Assembly: GCF_000169375.1 (NCBI RefSeq)
Contig: NZ_AAXY01000014.1
Location: 1 to 64,000, forward strand
Source of the DNA: Marinobacter sp. ELB17
Lineage (GTDB): Bacteria > Pseudomonadota > Gammaproteobacteria > Pseudomonadales > Oleiphilaceae
Direction of reading: 5' to 3'
Length of the DNA stretch: 64,000 nt
Under the pieces are notes generated by a model. It had not been told where the DNA came from. It saw only the letters and a program-made list of their open reading frames with translations, and searched no databases. The translations under genes and the position numbers were made by a program. Every line of letters starts with the position of its first letter. The first letter of the stretch is position 1. Below are positions 25,763-35,059 of this stretch, piece by piece.

Positions 25763-27117
25763 CGGGTACTGCGCTCCTTAATATCAGACTTTGCCAACTC
25801 AGAGGTCTTTTCGATCTGACTTCCCTCACCACCACTACGCCTTTGCAAAAAATAGACGTTTATGCCCACCATTAACAAAAGAATTATCCAGTAAAGAATT
25901 TCCGCCCGAAATCGATTGATAAACGTCGCCGGAATCAGATAGCTCAAAAGCGCACATTCAAGGGCAACCAATTTGAAATAGGATTCACTACTTCCATTTC
26001 GCAAAACCCATGCTTTGGCTTTTTGTGAAATGCGAAAAAGCGAAATGAGCAAACAAAAGAAAATCCCAATACCGATCCAGCCAACCTCGGATAAGCCCTG
26101 AAACCAGAGTGAATGAACACTTCGGTTTCCTTTCGGCCCAACCTGTTCTTTGGTCAAAAATTGCGTAGAGAGTACATTGTAGCCATGCACACCCATTCCC
26201 ATGGGATGCTCTTCCAACATGTCGAACGTTGCTAGCCAAAAATTGACACGGCTTGAGCCACTCGTCTCCTGGTCGTCTAAGTTTTCAAGAGTTTGCATTC
26301 TTGACCAGAACTGCTCATCGGCTACATATAAACCGCCCGACATCCCCAAGACGATGATCATAACAGCCATCCCACGCTGCCCCTTCCTTTGATAAGTTGA
26401 AAAAAGCATATAGAGCAAAAATATGCCAGCCCCGCCAACAACACCAAGAAAGGAACCTCTGCTATTAATCAGAACTAGACCGTTAGCTAAAAAAGCACCA
26501 CAAACCACACAAAGAATTTTGACTTTTTTGTTTCCGAGCCAAGCAAAATACATCAAAAAAACAACAGCAGGCACAATCGCTGCGGCGGTATCATTAGCGT
26601 CGGGAGCATCAACCAGCCCGATACCTTCTACACGGGAAAATTCATTTCGCCCGGTTATCGTGGCAAGATAACCGATGTATGTAGCGCCCAAAATATATGC
26701 CCAGAGCGCAGCATTCAGAACCCTTTCCGAGTAAAGGAGTTTATACGCAACAAAAACTATGACAATTAGCTTTGTAAAGTTGAACGTAAAAATGTGATGC
26801 ATCGTTGGACTGAGCGCGAAAACATACATTAGGTAGTACATAAGGAGCAGCAATATTATCCACTTAAACACTGGTTGGTCGCGCCAAGGGGAACGTTCCG
26901 TATAAAATCGATATTTAACGAATAACGCAAATAACATTAATAGAGATGCAATAAACGAATAGCTAATTCCTGGAATTTGTGCAGACCACCATCGATTATC
27001 CGGATTTAGAAAATAGACAAGCTGATAGAGGATAAAAGCAGCCGACCCGTTTATAAAAAGCGAAAAAAACACCCCTCCGAAAAAAACCATTAAAAACAAA
27101 AGCGCAAACTTCGACAT
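25750..27117 (-). CDS. O-antigen ligase/polymerase-like membrane protein, exosortase A-associated
   Basis: A 455-residue polytopic membrane protein with about 10-12 hydrophobic segments. AGGAG lies 9 nt before ATG 27117, so this start is taken rather than one 12 codons earlier. The beginning (GSAAFILYQLVYFLNPDNRWW) and the large periplasmic loop with GMGVHGYNVLSTQFL and NRSVHSLWFQGLSEVGWIG fit the Wzy_C/O-antigen ligase family; in XrtA loci such a protein is annotated as the exosortase A-associated O-glycosylation ligase. It would polymerise repeat units or attach glycan to exported protein. Confidence 0.82.
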   Translation of the reverse strand: MSKFALLFLMVFFGGVFFSLFINGSAAFILYQLVYFLNPDNRWWSAQIPGISYSFIASLLMLFALFVKYRFYTERSPWRDQPVFKWIILLLLMYYLMYVFALSPTMHHIFTFNFTKLIVIVFVAYKLLYSERVLNAALWAYILGATYIGYLATITGRNEFSRVEGIGLVDAPDANDTAAAIVPAVVFLMYFAWLGNKKVKILCVVCGAFLANGLVLINSRGSFLGVVGGAGIFLLYMLFSTYQRKGQRGMAVMIIVLGMSGGLYVADEQFWSRMQTLENLDDQETSGSSRVNFWLATFDMLEEHPMGMGVHGYNVLSTQFLTKEQVGPKGNRSVHSLWFQGLSEVGWIGIGIFFCLLISLFRISQKAKAWVLRNGSSESYFKLVALECALLSYLIPATFINRFRAEILYWIILLLMVGINVYFLQRRSGGEGSQIEKTSELAKSDIKERSTRWSQ

Positions 27118-27449
27118 TAACGTTGCTCCTGGCCAGGCCGGGCACCATTCCACGTTACGCGGACCCGCCCTTGAAGCGTCTTTACAATGCCTCGAACGGC
27201 ATAGCCGTTAACAACCACGAAGTAATAATGCGTAGCAATCCAGATTGGTAGTTGGTTTCGGTTATCGTATAGGTGTCCTGCAAGCGTGAGCGCCAGTACT
27301 ACTAAAGTCCCAGCGGTTATCAGTTGAAATGGCCCGATCTCTTCAGAGGTTAAAAGCTGCGCGAACACGAGGCTTGACACAAGACCCGTCGCCACCAAAA
27401 AATATCGTGTTAGTAACGAATATATTACCGCTCTCTTTATGGGCAGCAT
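27117..27449 (-). pseudogene. Flippase/GT2 chimeric ORF
   Basis: A 110-codon open frame made of two unrelated ends. Residues 1-39 (SLLTRYFLVATGLVSSLVFAQLLTSEEIG) are the start of a Wzx-type flippase, different from the intact one at 25431. Residues 40-110 (FQLITAGTLVVLALTLAGHL, NQLPIWIATHYYFVVVNGYAV, VTWNGAR) are the C-terminus of the GT2 at 31655 (FQLITAGTFVILALTLAGHL, VTWNSAR). The junction is in frame, so a small two- or three-helix membrane protein could still be made, but neither parent activity is possible. It keeps coupled overlaps with both neighbours. Confidence 0.82.
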
Positions 27450-28606
27450 CAGTGATGCTTCCTCACAGAATGATATATTGACAAATAGTCAGATACGAAT
27501 TTTTTTCGTGTGAATTTATCGTGAAATTGTTCAAGGGCTGCGATAGAGATTTCTTTTCGTTTATTCCGACACTTGTATATTTCTGTTATAGCAGATGCAA
27601 ATTCTGACTTCTCATTAGACTTAGTAACAAGCCCAGTCACGTTATGATTAACTATTTCTGGATTCCCTCCAACGTCTGTTACAACTGAAGGAATCCCAAG
27701 GCTCATCGCTTCCAGCAGTGTCATCGATGTCCCTTCAGTCAAAGAAGATAATAGAAAAACGTCAATTGCGGATAATTCGTTGACCGGGTTATTGATAAAG
27801 CCGGTAAATATTGTACGTTCACTTATTCCAAGATCTGCAGATAATCTAATCAGCTTCTCTTTGTCGGGGCCATCCCCAACCATTAATAGATAACTTCCCG
27901 GGCAGTGCTCGAAAAACTCTTTAAAAGCTCGGAGCATCATGCTTTGATTTTTAACGGGATCAAGACGGGAAACCGTGCCAACTACGAAAGCATCTTGCGG
28001 GATTCCCAACCTATCTCTCACCTTTTGGGTTTCCAAAGCGTTCCGATTCAGCGGAGAAATTCCATTGTAAATGACCTGAATTTTTTTTCTCGGTATGAAC
28101 TCGTACCTCACGAGAGCATCTTTGGTCGCGCTTGAAATTGCGACAACTGCCGATGTGAGCAGGGCTATTAGAGGGTTAATGAGCATTGCTTTATAACGGT
28201 GCCTGTCCGGGTAAAAGCGGCCATGTTCAGTAAAAACAACCCTGGCTCCTGTTCCTAGTGCTGCCAACCATCCATAAAGCCAAGGTGTGTACTGATGGCA
28301 ATGCACAACATCAAATCGCCCTTCCCTCAAACGCTTTCGAATTCCAGCAACTAACGACCAGTCAAATCCTTGCTTTCGCGTCAATTTATGAACCGGGACA
28401 CCTGACTGCTGAAGCGTTTCTCCAATAGGCCCTATCTGGCCGTCAATACAGAGAATTTCAGACTCAACACCTTCAGGGATCATGCCCTGAACAAGTTGCC
28501 GTATAACCTGCTCTGTGCCGCCGATCCCCATATTGAAGGTAACGTGCAGAACCCTCAGGGGCTTTTGAGATGGGCTCTCTGTTGCCATATTCCTATCGCC
28601 CATCAT
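27449..28606 (-). CDS. Glycosyltransferase family 4, XrtA-EPS associated, second copy
   Basis: A 385-residue GT4 enzyme. ATG 28606 is chosen: it overlaps the asparagine-synthase stop as ATGA and has AGGTGG 4-5 nt upstream. LRVLHVTFNMGIGGTEQVIRQLV, VVFTEHGRFYPDRHR and FLLSSLTEGTSMTLLEAMSLGIP nearly repeat the protein at 6647-7831, marking a duplication that now serves two separate gene runs. The E-x7-E donor motif is intact. Confidence 0.9.
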   Translation of the reverse strand: MMGDRNMATESPSQKPLRVLHVTFNMGIGGTEQVIRQLVQGMIPEGVESEILCIDGQIGPIGETLQQSGVPVHKLTRKQGFDWSLVAGIRKRLREGRFDVVHCHQYTPWLYGWLAALGTGARVVFTEHGRFYPDRHRYKAMLINPLIALLTSAVVAISSATKDALVRYEFIPRKKIQVIYNGISPLNRNALETQKVRDRLGIPQDAFVVGTVSRLDPVKNQSMMLRAFKEFFEHCPGSYLLMVGDGPDKEKLIRLSADLGISERTIFTGFINNPVNELSAIDVFLLSSLTEGTSMTLLEAMSLGIPSVVTDVGGNPEIVNHNVTGLVTKSNEKSEFASAITEIYKCRNKRKEISIAALEQFHDKFTRKKFVSDYLSIYHSVRKHH

Positions 28607-30498
28607 GCGCCCACCTGGTACTGCTGCCACCAGAGTTCAAAGGCCAGTAGAGACCAAAGTTCCTGAGTGAACTGGTCATCCCCTGCCAGATGCCTTTGCC
28701 AGAGGTTACGGATACCGGCAGGTTCAAATAAATTTGCAACGCCACTATTTGGAGACAACAAAAGTTGTTCAACAATAGGCTTCAGCTCTTGGCGCAGCCA
28801 TTGGGCCAAAGGAACCGAAAACCCCATTTTCTTTCGGTATAGAATGTCTTCCGGCAACATGCGTTCAAACGCTTTTTTTAGAATATACTTCTTTTCTTTG
28901 CCGTGGAGTTTTAGTGCAGCGGGTATCTGCGCGGCATACTCCACCACCCGGTAATCAAGAAGCGGAGCCCTGGTTTCCAGCGAGTTTGCCATACTCATGC
29001 GGTCTACCTTTACCAGAATGTCCCCCGGAAGATAGGTTTTTATGTCTGTATAGAGAATGCTGGAAAGATGATCGTCCGTGTCAGCATTCCTGTAATGGGC
29101 ACGGGTAATATCCGCAGGATCGTAATCTTGGGTTTCCCGTTTTAGCTCGCCCTTCACGAGACTATTCCAGACATCTCTTCGGAAGAAGCTGTTAGTGACG
29201 AAAAACGCCTCGTCCGGATCCAGAGCCAGTGTTCCTAGGAGAGATTTAGCTTTCCGCGTTGGGCCACTGTTTACCATTCCTGCCAGGCGGGCGAGCCCGG
29301 GGAACAGGTTGTGGCGAAGTGCGGTGGGGAACATACCTCGTAGCCGGTTTTCAACGTGGTCTGTGTAGTATTTGCTATAGCCTGCAAAGTTCTCATCACC
29401 GCCGTCGCCAGCCAGTGCCACAGTAACTTTTTGGCGGGCTAGTTGTGATACGAAGTACGTGGGAACGAACGAAGGATCCGCAAAGGGCTCGTCAAAGAAG
29501 CGCGCAATGCTGCTAAGGCTCTCCGCAACATTGTCTTTTACGGTGAACTCGTGGTGATCTGTTTTGAACTGCTCGGCGACTTTTTTGGCCCAGTGCACTT
29601 CATCAAATCGTTTGGAATCAAACCCGATAGCGCAGGTTGTCACCGGCTTATTGGTGTGGCCGGCCATTAGCCCAACCACTGCGCTCGAATCAATTCCGCC
29701 GCTCAGGAATGCTCCAAGGGGCACATCACTGACCATACGTAGGCGAACGGCGTCGTCAATCAGATTGAATAGACCATCTTCCAGTTCGCCTAAGCTGGCG
29801 CTTGAGGGAGCCCCGAAAGACACATCCCAATACTGTTCCTGGTGTGTGCTAATTCCATCTGTCATTAGCCAGTGGCCAGGGGCCAGTTTGTGGACGTTTT
29901 TGTAGATGGTTTTCGGATCCGGTATGTATTGGTAGAAAAAGAAGTCTTTGATTGCATCGTAGCGCAACTCGGTTTTCACGAAGGGTGCCGGTGTTAGGGC
30001 CTTTAACTCTGAGGCAAAGGCAAACTGGCCGTCAGCTTCGTAAAAATACAGTGGCTTTTTACCAAGGCGATCCCGTGCCAAAAAAAGCTTCTGGGCTTTG
30101 CGATCCCAAATGGCCAGGGCAAACATGCCATTCAGCAGTTGGAGACACTTCGGGCCATGTATCTCGTAGAGGGCAAGCAGAACTTCTGTATCGGTTCTTG
30201 TGCGAAAGCTGTGGCCTTGGCTGATGAGCTCGTCACGCAATTCCTGAAAGTTGTAAATCTCGCCGTTATAGGCAACAACGTAGCGCCCAGAGGCAGACAC
30301 CATGGGCTGGGTGCCTGCATCACTGAGATCAAGAATACTCAGCCTGCGGTGTACAAGCCCGACTGCATCATCCAGCCACGTTGAGCCGGCATCTGGCCCA
30401 CGGTGAATGATTGCCTGCCCCATGTTCTCAAGCCAACCCTTATGAGCATCCCGATCAGGGGTTGAAGCAGTACGCAGAAAACCAGCCAGTCCACACAT
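28603..30498 (-). CDS. Glutamine-hydrolysing asparagine-synthase-like amidotransferase (XrtA-associated)
   Basis: A 631-residue protein. It starts MCGLAGF, so Cys2 becomes the nucleophile of a class II glutaminase domain (about 1-210, with YNGEIYN and RLSILDLSDAG). The synthetase domain has the PP-loop PLGAFLSGGIDSSAVVGLMA near residue 258 and ends near 630. Such proteins are constant members of XrtA EPS loci and are thought to amidate a sugar acid or amino sugar of the polymer rather than make free asparagine; this role is by association. Confidence 0.92.
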   Translation of the reverse strand: MCGLAGFLRTASTPDRDAHKGWLENMGQAIIHRGPDAGSTWLDDAVGLVHRRLSILDLSDAGTQPMVSASGRYVVAYNGEIYNFQELRDELISQGHSFRTRTDTEVLLALYEIHGPKCLQLLNGMFALAIWDRKAQKLFLARDRLGKKPLYFYEADGQFAFASELKALTPAPFVKTELRYDAIKDFFFYQYIPDPKTIYKNVHKLAPGHWLMTDGISTHQEQYWDVSFGAPSSASLGELEDGLFNLIDDAVRLRMVSDVPLGAFLSGGIDSSAVVGLMAGHTNKPVTTCAIGFDSKRFDEVHWAKKVAEQFKTDHHEFTVKDNVAESLSSIARFFDEPFADPSFVPTYFVSQLARQKVTVALAGDGGDENFAGYSKYYTDHVENRLRGMFPTALRHNLFPGLARLAGMVNSGPTRKAKSLLGTLALDPDEAFFVTNSFFRRDVWNSLVKGELKRETQDYDPADITRAHYRNADTDDHLSSILYTDIKTYLPGDILVKVDRMSMANSLETRAPLLDYRVVEYAAQIPAALKLHGKEKKYILKKAFERMLPEDILYRKKMGFSVPLAQWLRQELKPIVEQLLLSPNSGVANLFEPAGIRNLWQRHLAGDDQFTQELWSLLAFELWWQQYQVGA

Positions 30499-31658
30499 TA
30501 GTTGGCATCCGTTTGATGCGATGGTGTTTCTTTGGCTTTGCCGGTCAGCTTTCGGAACAGATCCTCATACTCGTTCGCCATGCGGGCGGCTGAATAGCGC
30601 ACATTGACCATTTCCCGGGCATTGCGGCTTAGGATGGCCGCCAACTCAGTGTCACCGAGAACTTGTTTGCAGCAGGCCGCTAGCGCGGCCTTGTCACCAA
30701 ACGGTGCCAGCAGCCCCGTTTTGCCATGTTCTACAAGCTGATCGACACCGGGAATATCATAGGCAACCACCGGAACACCGACTGCCATGGCTTCCATCAT
30801 GCATCGGGGAATGCCTTCCAGTGAGGAGGTCATGACAAACAAGCTGAACTTTGAGAGCAGCGCCAGCCGGTCGCTGCGAAAACCCAAAAACTCAACAGCA
30901 TTCACACTGCTCAATGTTTTGGCTTGGCGTTCCAGTTCCTGCCTTTGGCTGCCATCACCGAGCAGTTGCAAACGCAGGTCTGGCTCCTGTTGATAGAGCT
31001 GATCAAAAACCTCGATAAGGTCTGGGATACCTTTCCGGGGAATCATCTGGCCAATAAAGCCGATGATTCGGGAGTCTGTATTTGGGCCTTTATCTTCAGG
31101 CAGGTTTGCCAGCGCTGCGTCAATTTCCGTGAGATCAACGCCGTTCCGAATGAAGGACGTTTTAGACTCGGGCACTTTGAACCGCTTCATATCTTCCATC
31201 AGCTCCTCGGAAAGAGGAACGACCTGGTCAAAGTAGCGAAGCATGTGAGTGCCAATGCGGATAAATGTCGCAAGCTTGAAGCCAACATCGCCCGAGAAAC
31301 CGTGAGGGGTGCTCACACAGGCAATGCCCGCGCGCTTAGCCGCGAGAAGCCCTAATATGTCGGATTTGTATCCGTGGGTATGAATAACGTCAATCTGATT
31401 TTCGCGTATGACTTTGCACAGCTTGCCAACCACCCGGAAATCGAAACGGCCGTGCATATCCAGGTAGTGAACCTGCTGGCCGTGATCGCGAGGATAATAT
31501 TCGGCCACTGACAGGTCTTGATCTGGAGATTCCCGGGTAACCGCGAGATCACAAATAACGTCGTCATGGTTGATGTTGTTGGCCATGGCAAGAACCCAGC
31601 GCTCTGCCCCATAGAAACCCGCTGGGGTAATGAACTGAAGTACTCGTAGCTTACTCAC
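30498..31658 (-). CDS. Glycosyltransferase family 4
   Basis: A 386-residue GT-B enzyme: LRVLQFITPAGFYGAERWVLAM at the start, THGYKSDILGLLAA, STPHGFSGD, then RIIGFIGQMIPRKGIPDLIEVF and LFVMTSSLEGIPRCMMEAMAVGVPVVAYDIPG in the donor domain. The acidic pair is present. It overlaps the GT2 upstream by 4 bp and abuts the amidotransferase. A remnant of a second copy of its 5' end is found at 25.7 kb. Confidence 0.9.
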   Translation of the reverse strand: MSKLRVLQFITPAGFYGAERWVLAMANNINHDDVICDLAVTRESPDQDLSVAEYYPRDHGQQVHYLDMHGRFDFRVVGKLCKVIRENQIDVIHTHGYKSDILGLLAAKRAGIACVSTPHGFSGDVGFKLATFIRIGTHMLRYFDQVVPLSEELMEDMKRFKVPESKTSFIRNGVDLTEIDAALANLPEDKGPNTDSRIIGFIGQMIPRKGIPDLIEVFDQLYQQEPDLRLQLLGDGSQRQELERQAKTLSSVNAVEFLGFRSDRLALLSKFSLFVMTSSLEGIPRCMMEAMAVGVPVVAYDIPGVDQLVEHGKTGLLAPFGDKAALAACCKQVLGDTELAAILSRNAREMVNVRYSAARMANEYEDLFRKLTGKAKETPSHQTDAN

Positions 31659-32842
31659 TGGTCTGACACTCCGGAATTTCCTTTTTCGGTGTTTCGTGCA
31701 CTATTCCACGTTACCTGAGTTCGCCCCTGAACTGCCTTGCTAATGCCCTTTACGGCATAGCCGTTCACCATTACAAAATAATAAGGGGTGGCAACCCAGG
31801 CGGGCAGTTGGTTTCGGTTAGCCGATAAGTGCCCTGCGAGCGTGAGCGCCAGTATTACGAATGTCCCTGCAGTTATCAGCTGAAACAGCCCGAAACCCGC
31901 AAAGGCCAGAATAACGCTGCCTGCCACTCCAACGAGCAAAAACAAAGGAATCAGCCAACGCAACAGCTTGTGGGAGATAACCTCAAAGGCGAACACACCG
32001 CTTTTCGCGGGGTTCATTACCTGCCCTACCCGCATCAGGCCGCGAATGCTGCGGTTTACGATGCGTTCTTTACGGGCCACTTCCCGGTCGAAATCACCGG
32101 CGGTTTCTTCAAAGCAGCGGGCGTCTGCATCGAACACACCCCGGTAGCCTTTGGCGATGATCTGCAGGGGGTTCACAAAATCATTGATGTCTTGCTGCTG
32201 CAATGGTTCCCATAGCTTGGTGCGAATGGCGTAGATGGCGCCGTCTCCGCCCACTACGGAATGCAGGCGAGATTCCATGGCTTTGATGGCCAGTTCATAG
32301 CGCCAGTAGAGGTTTTCGTTGCGGGCGCTGGCGCCTTGGTTGCCATCGGTATAGAGAGCTGCGCCTACGGCATAGCCCACGTCCAAATCTGCGAAGTTGC
32401 GCACCAGCTTACTGATAGCATCGGTGGCATACATGGCGTTGGCGTCGCTGAATACAGTTATGTCGGCTTCAATATGTTCCATGGCCAGGTTGATGCCCAT
32501 GGTTTTACCTAATCGGCCTTCTTGGCGGATGAGCTGAATGCGTTTGTCCTTAAACTCCTTTACCGCTTCATCGGTTCCATCGTCTGAGCCATCTGATACT
32601 ACTATGATCTTTAGCAGCTCCTCTGGGTAATCCAGCTCCAGAGCGTTTTGCAGTTTCTCGCGGATCACACCTTCTTCGTTGTAGCAGGAGATAACCAGGG
32701 CAACGGAAGGCTTGTGCTCGCCGCGACGGTGAGTGATATCCGGCAGGCCACGGGTTAGCAGCCACAGTAAGGCCGGGTACCCGAAGTACACGTACACGGG
32801 GACCGCTAGACAAAGCAGTGTAAACAGCAGAACGAACGTCAT
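31655..32842 (-). CDS. Glycosyltransferase family 2, cellulose-synthase-like
   Basis: A 395-residue membrane-bound GT-A enzyme. A leading helix (3-20) is followed by SVALVISCYNEEGVIREKL, VVSDGSDDGTDE, FSDANAMY (metal site) and RKERIVNRSIRGL, then three C-terminal helices. Such proteins use nucleotide sugars at the cytoplasmic face. Its C-terminal portion was copied into the chimeric ORF at 27117-27449. Confidence 0.9.
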   Translation of the reverse strand: MTFVLLFTLLCLAVPVYVYFGYPALLWLLTRGLPDITHRRGEHKPSVALVISCYNEEGVIREKLQNALELDYPEELLKIIVVSDGSDDGTDEAVKEFKDKRIQLIRQEGRLGKTMGINLAMEHIEADITVFSDANAMYATDAISKLVRNFADLDVGYAVGAALYTDGNQGASARNENLYWRYELAIKAMESRLHSVVGGDGAIYAIRTKLWEPLQQQDINDFVNPLQIIAKGYRGVFDADARCFEETAGDFDREVARKERIVNRSIRGLMRVGQVMNPAKSGVFAFEVISHKLLRWLIPLFLLVGVAGSVILAFAGFGLFQLITAGTFVILALTLAGHLSANRNQLPAWVATPYYFVMVNGYAVKGISKAVQGRTQVTWNSARNTEKGNSGVSDQ

Positions 32843-33924
32843 AAGGTAATGTAACGCCTAAGTTTGGGGCCTAGCCAGTTTGTCATTGCCAGCGGCAACC
32901 TCCGCCAGATATTTTCGATAAGGGGCCGCAGCCGAGATACGCTCGCTGCGCCAGTGCCACTTAGATCCATACTGACTCTCTTTTGCTCGCCATTGAGGTA
33001 CTCAGCCCATATAAGTTTATACGGCTTTGCACCCCACTGTTTTTTAAAACGAAATGTCCCCTCTCCCAAAGTGGAGCGGCCAAAATCAAATTGGGTGCAA
33101 CCCATATCATTCACTTTCGCCAGCAGGGTCCAGTACAGCAGCATATTCGGCGCCAGCCGATTGTACTCTTCAAGCGTTGAAGCCCAGGGAATGCATGCCT
33201 GTTTGCCTTGCACCAGCACAATGCCAGCACCTACCGGCTGTTCACCTTTGAACACCAGGCCTACCAGCATTTTGTCGCCGTATGCCCTACCCAGCTCTTT
33301 GAACCAGTTAAGGCTGTGTACCGGTGACCCCAGGCGCAGCATGTTACGTGAAAACACCGCATAAAATAATGCGATGGCTTCGCTTCCTTGGCGTACCTCT
33401 GCGGTCAGGCCATTTTTCTCGGCTTTGCGGATTTGGCTGCGCAGTTTGGGTTTGTAGCTTTTGAAAAGGGTTTCACTACAAGCGGGCAATTCGCACAGCA
33501 TTCGCACTTTGGTGTCGCCGGTAAGGTCGGTGCATTCTTCCGGCAGCAGTTCTGGCCCACCTTCGCGAATCTCCAGAGCGGCACCGCCGAGACTGGCGGC
33601 GAGATTCTGCGCGGCGAATCGAATTTCGGCGGCTATATCCGGGCTGTCAGCCAGTAGCCCACCAAGATCGCAAAATGGCAGCGACACCAGAGTGCTGGCG
33701 CGGAACGGCCGTTTTACTTCCACCAGCGGCAAGGCTCCGCAAAGCTTGCCGTTTTGATGGGCCGTTACCACCCAGGCAACGTGGCCGTAGGCTTTTTCAA
33801 CCGCCGTTAACCAGGCGCTGGCGTGATAGGGCGTGGCGTTTGGTTGGCCGGCTATGTAATCGTTGTAGTCTTTCAACGGGAAAGCCGACAGCCGTGCCGC
33901 ACGTACCTGAAGCTCAGCGTTCAT
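32839..33924 (-). CDS. FemAB family XrtA/PEP-CTERM system protein
   Basis: A 361-residue protein of the FemAB/GNAT fold: TPYHASAWLTAVEKAYGH at the start, and KPKLRSQIRKAEKNGLTAEV, a motif of FemAB-like aminoacyl/acyl transferases, near residue 160. TLEEYNRLAPNMLLYWTLLAKVNDMGCTQFDFGRST closes the domain. A member of this family accompanies most XrtA loci and is presumed to add an acyl or aminoacyl group to the EPS or its precursor. It overlaps the GNAT protein upstream by 11 bp. Confidence 0.88.
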   Translation of the reverse strand: MNAELQVRAARLSAFPLKDYNDYIAGQPNATPYHASAWLTAVEKAYGHVAWVVTAHQNGKLCGALPLVEVKRPFRASTLVSLPFCDLGGLLADSPDIAAEIRFAAQNLAASLGGAALEIREGGPELLPEECTDLTGDTKVRMLCELPACSETLFKSYKPKLRSQIRKAEKNGLTAEVRQGSEAIALFYAVFSRNMLRLGSPVHSLNWFKELGRAYGDKMLVGLVFKGEQPVGAGIVLVQGKQACIPWASTLEEYNRLAPNMLLYWTLLAKVNDMGCTQFDFGRSTLGEGTFRFKKQWGAKPYKLIWAEYLNGEQKRVSMDLSGTGAASVSRLRPLIENIWRRLPLAMTNWLGPKLRRYITL

Positions 33925-35038
33925 TGGGGGCTGTTTCCTTCAGCCAAAGCTGTTTGGTACGCCGGGCGGCGTCTTCCAGTTTCAGTTTGAAGCGGCCACG
34001 TTGCAGTGATACCTGGGTGAGCTGCCGGTGCAGCTGGCCGAGGTTGGCCTTGTAACGTTCGTCTCCCCCCATAAAATCGTAATAGTGAAACCCGTGGTGG
34101 CGATAGTCTTCAATGCACAAAGCGTGGCCCAGAAGCCCCGGTTTCAGCCGGTTATCGGCTTCCGTTTCCATGCCGCCGAGGTAGAAATAAATAACGCCTT
34201 TGTGCAAAAGGTTGTAGAAGCTCGCGATTTCCTGATCTCCGGCCATCAGTGATACCAGGTCTACTCCGCCCTCTGACCATTGGGTTCGAATTAGCTCGCG
34301 ATGAAAATGCACGAACTCCGGGTTAGCGAAGCCACTCTGGTCGGCACCCGTGCCCCAACGTTGCAGATGCCGCGGGCCGATGCGATCAAACAATGCCAGG
34401 GCGCCCTGCACGGAATCCGGCCGCTGCAACTGCACCTGCCCCCGCTTCTGGTATCGGCGCTCGCAACGGTTTATCTGATACCGGGTGTTACGTGACAGCG
34501 TGTCGAGGTAATGCACGCCGCCGCGCCGCAGTGCGTCCAGATCTACGCCATAACAGGGCGCTTCCCAACGGACGTGCTTGTGCAGCCCTGTTAACTGGGC
34601 ATAGCGGTCGGCGTCTTTGCTGTCGATAGCGCCAACAATAAACTCATCCCATTCCGGCAGCGCTTCACAAACGTGTTTTAGGGATGCCGCAGCCACTCGG
34701 TCTTCCTGCCCTTTTTCAGATAGGAAGCCGTTGTATTCAATCCAGATCTGGTCCTGCACGCGCTGCCCGGTCTGATGTAAGCGCAGGCAGCGGCTTTTTA
34801 ATACACCATGACGGCGCTCGATGGTTTCAACCAGAAGCCCCAGGCCGATAATTCGTTCGCCTTCGCTCACTTTTATCACCAGCGCAGCGGGCTGGTAAGT
34901 TGCCAACCAGTGCCCCAGCCACTGCCACGACAAAAACACCGTGGGGTCGGCGCGGTTTTCCAGATCTTGCCAGTCAGCCTTCAAGCCTGCGTACGCAGAG
35001 GCTGGCTGCAATGTCACTGATAAGGTGGCCTTTGCCAT
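33914..35038 (-). CDS. GNAT family N-acyltransferase (BioF2-like)
   Basis: A 374-residue protein. ATG 35038 has AGGA 9 nt upstream, favoured over a GTG start 7 codons earlier. FLSWQWLGHWLATYQP at the start and TRYQINRCERRYQKRGQV near residue 180 are typical of the Acetyltransf_6/CelD-like group, related to its FemAB neighbour. Two adjacent acyltransferases suggest two different substituents on the EPS. Substrate unknown. Confidence 0.8.
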   Translation of the reverse strand: MAKATLSVTLQPASAYAGLKADWQDLENRADPTVFLSWQWLGHWLATYQPAALVIKVSEGERIIGLGLLVETIERRHGVLKSRCLRLHQTGQRVQDQIWIEYNGFLSEKGQEDRVAAASLKHVCEALPEWDEFIVGAIDSKDADRYAQLTGLHKHVRWEAPCYGVDLDALRRGGVHYLDTLSRNTRYQINRCERRYQKRGQVQLQRPDSVQGALALFDRIGPRHLQRWGTGADQSGFANPEFVHFHRELIRTQWSEGGVDLVSLMAGDQEIASFYNLLHKGVIYFYLGGMETEADNRLKPGLLGHALCIEDYRHHGFHYYDFMGGDERYKANLGQLHRQLTQVSLQRGRFKLKLEDAARRTKQLWLKETAPNER

Positions 35039-35059
35039 GGCATTGCTTCCTGACACCAC

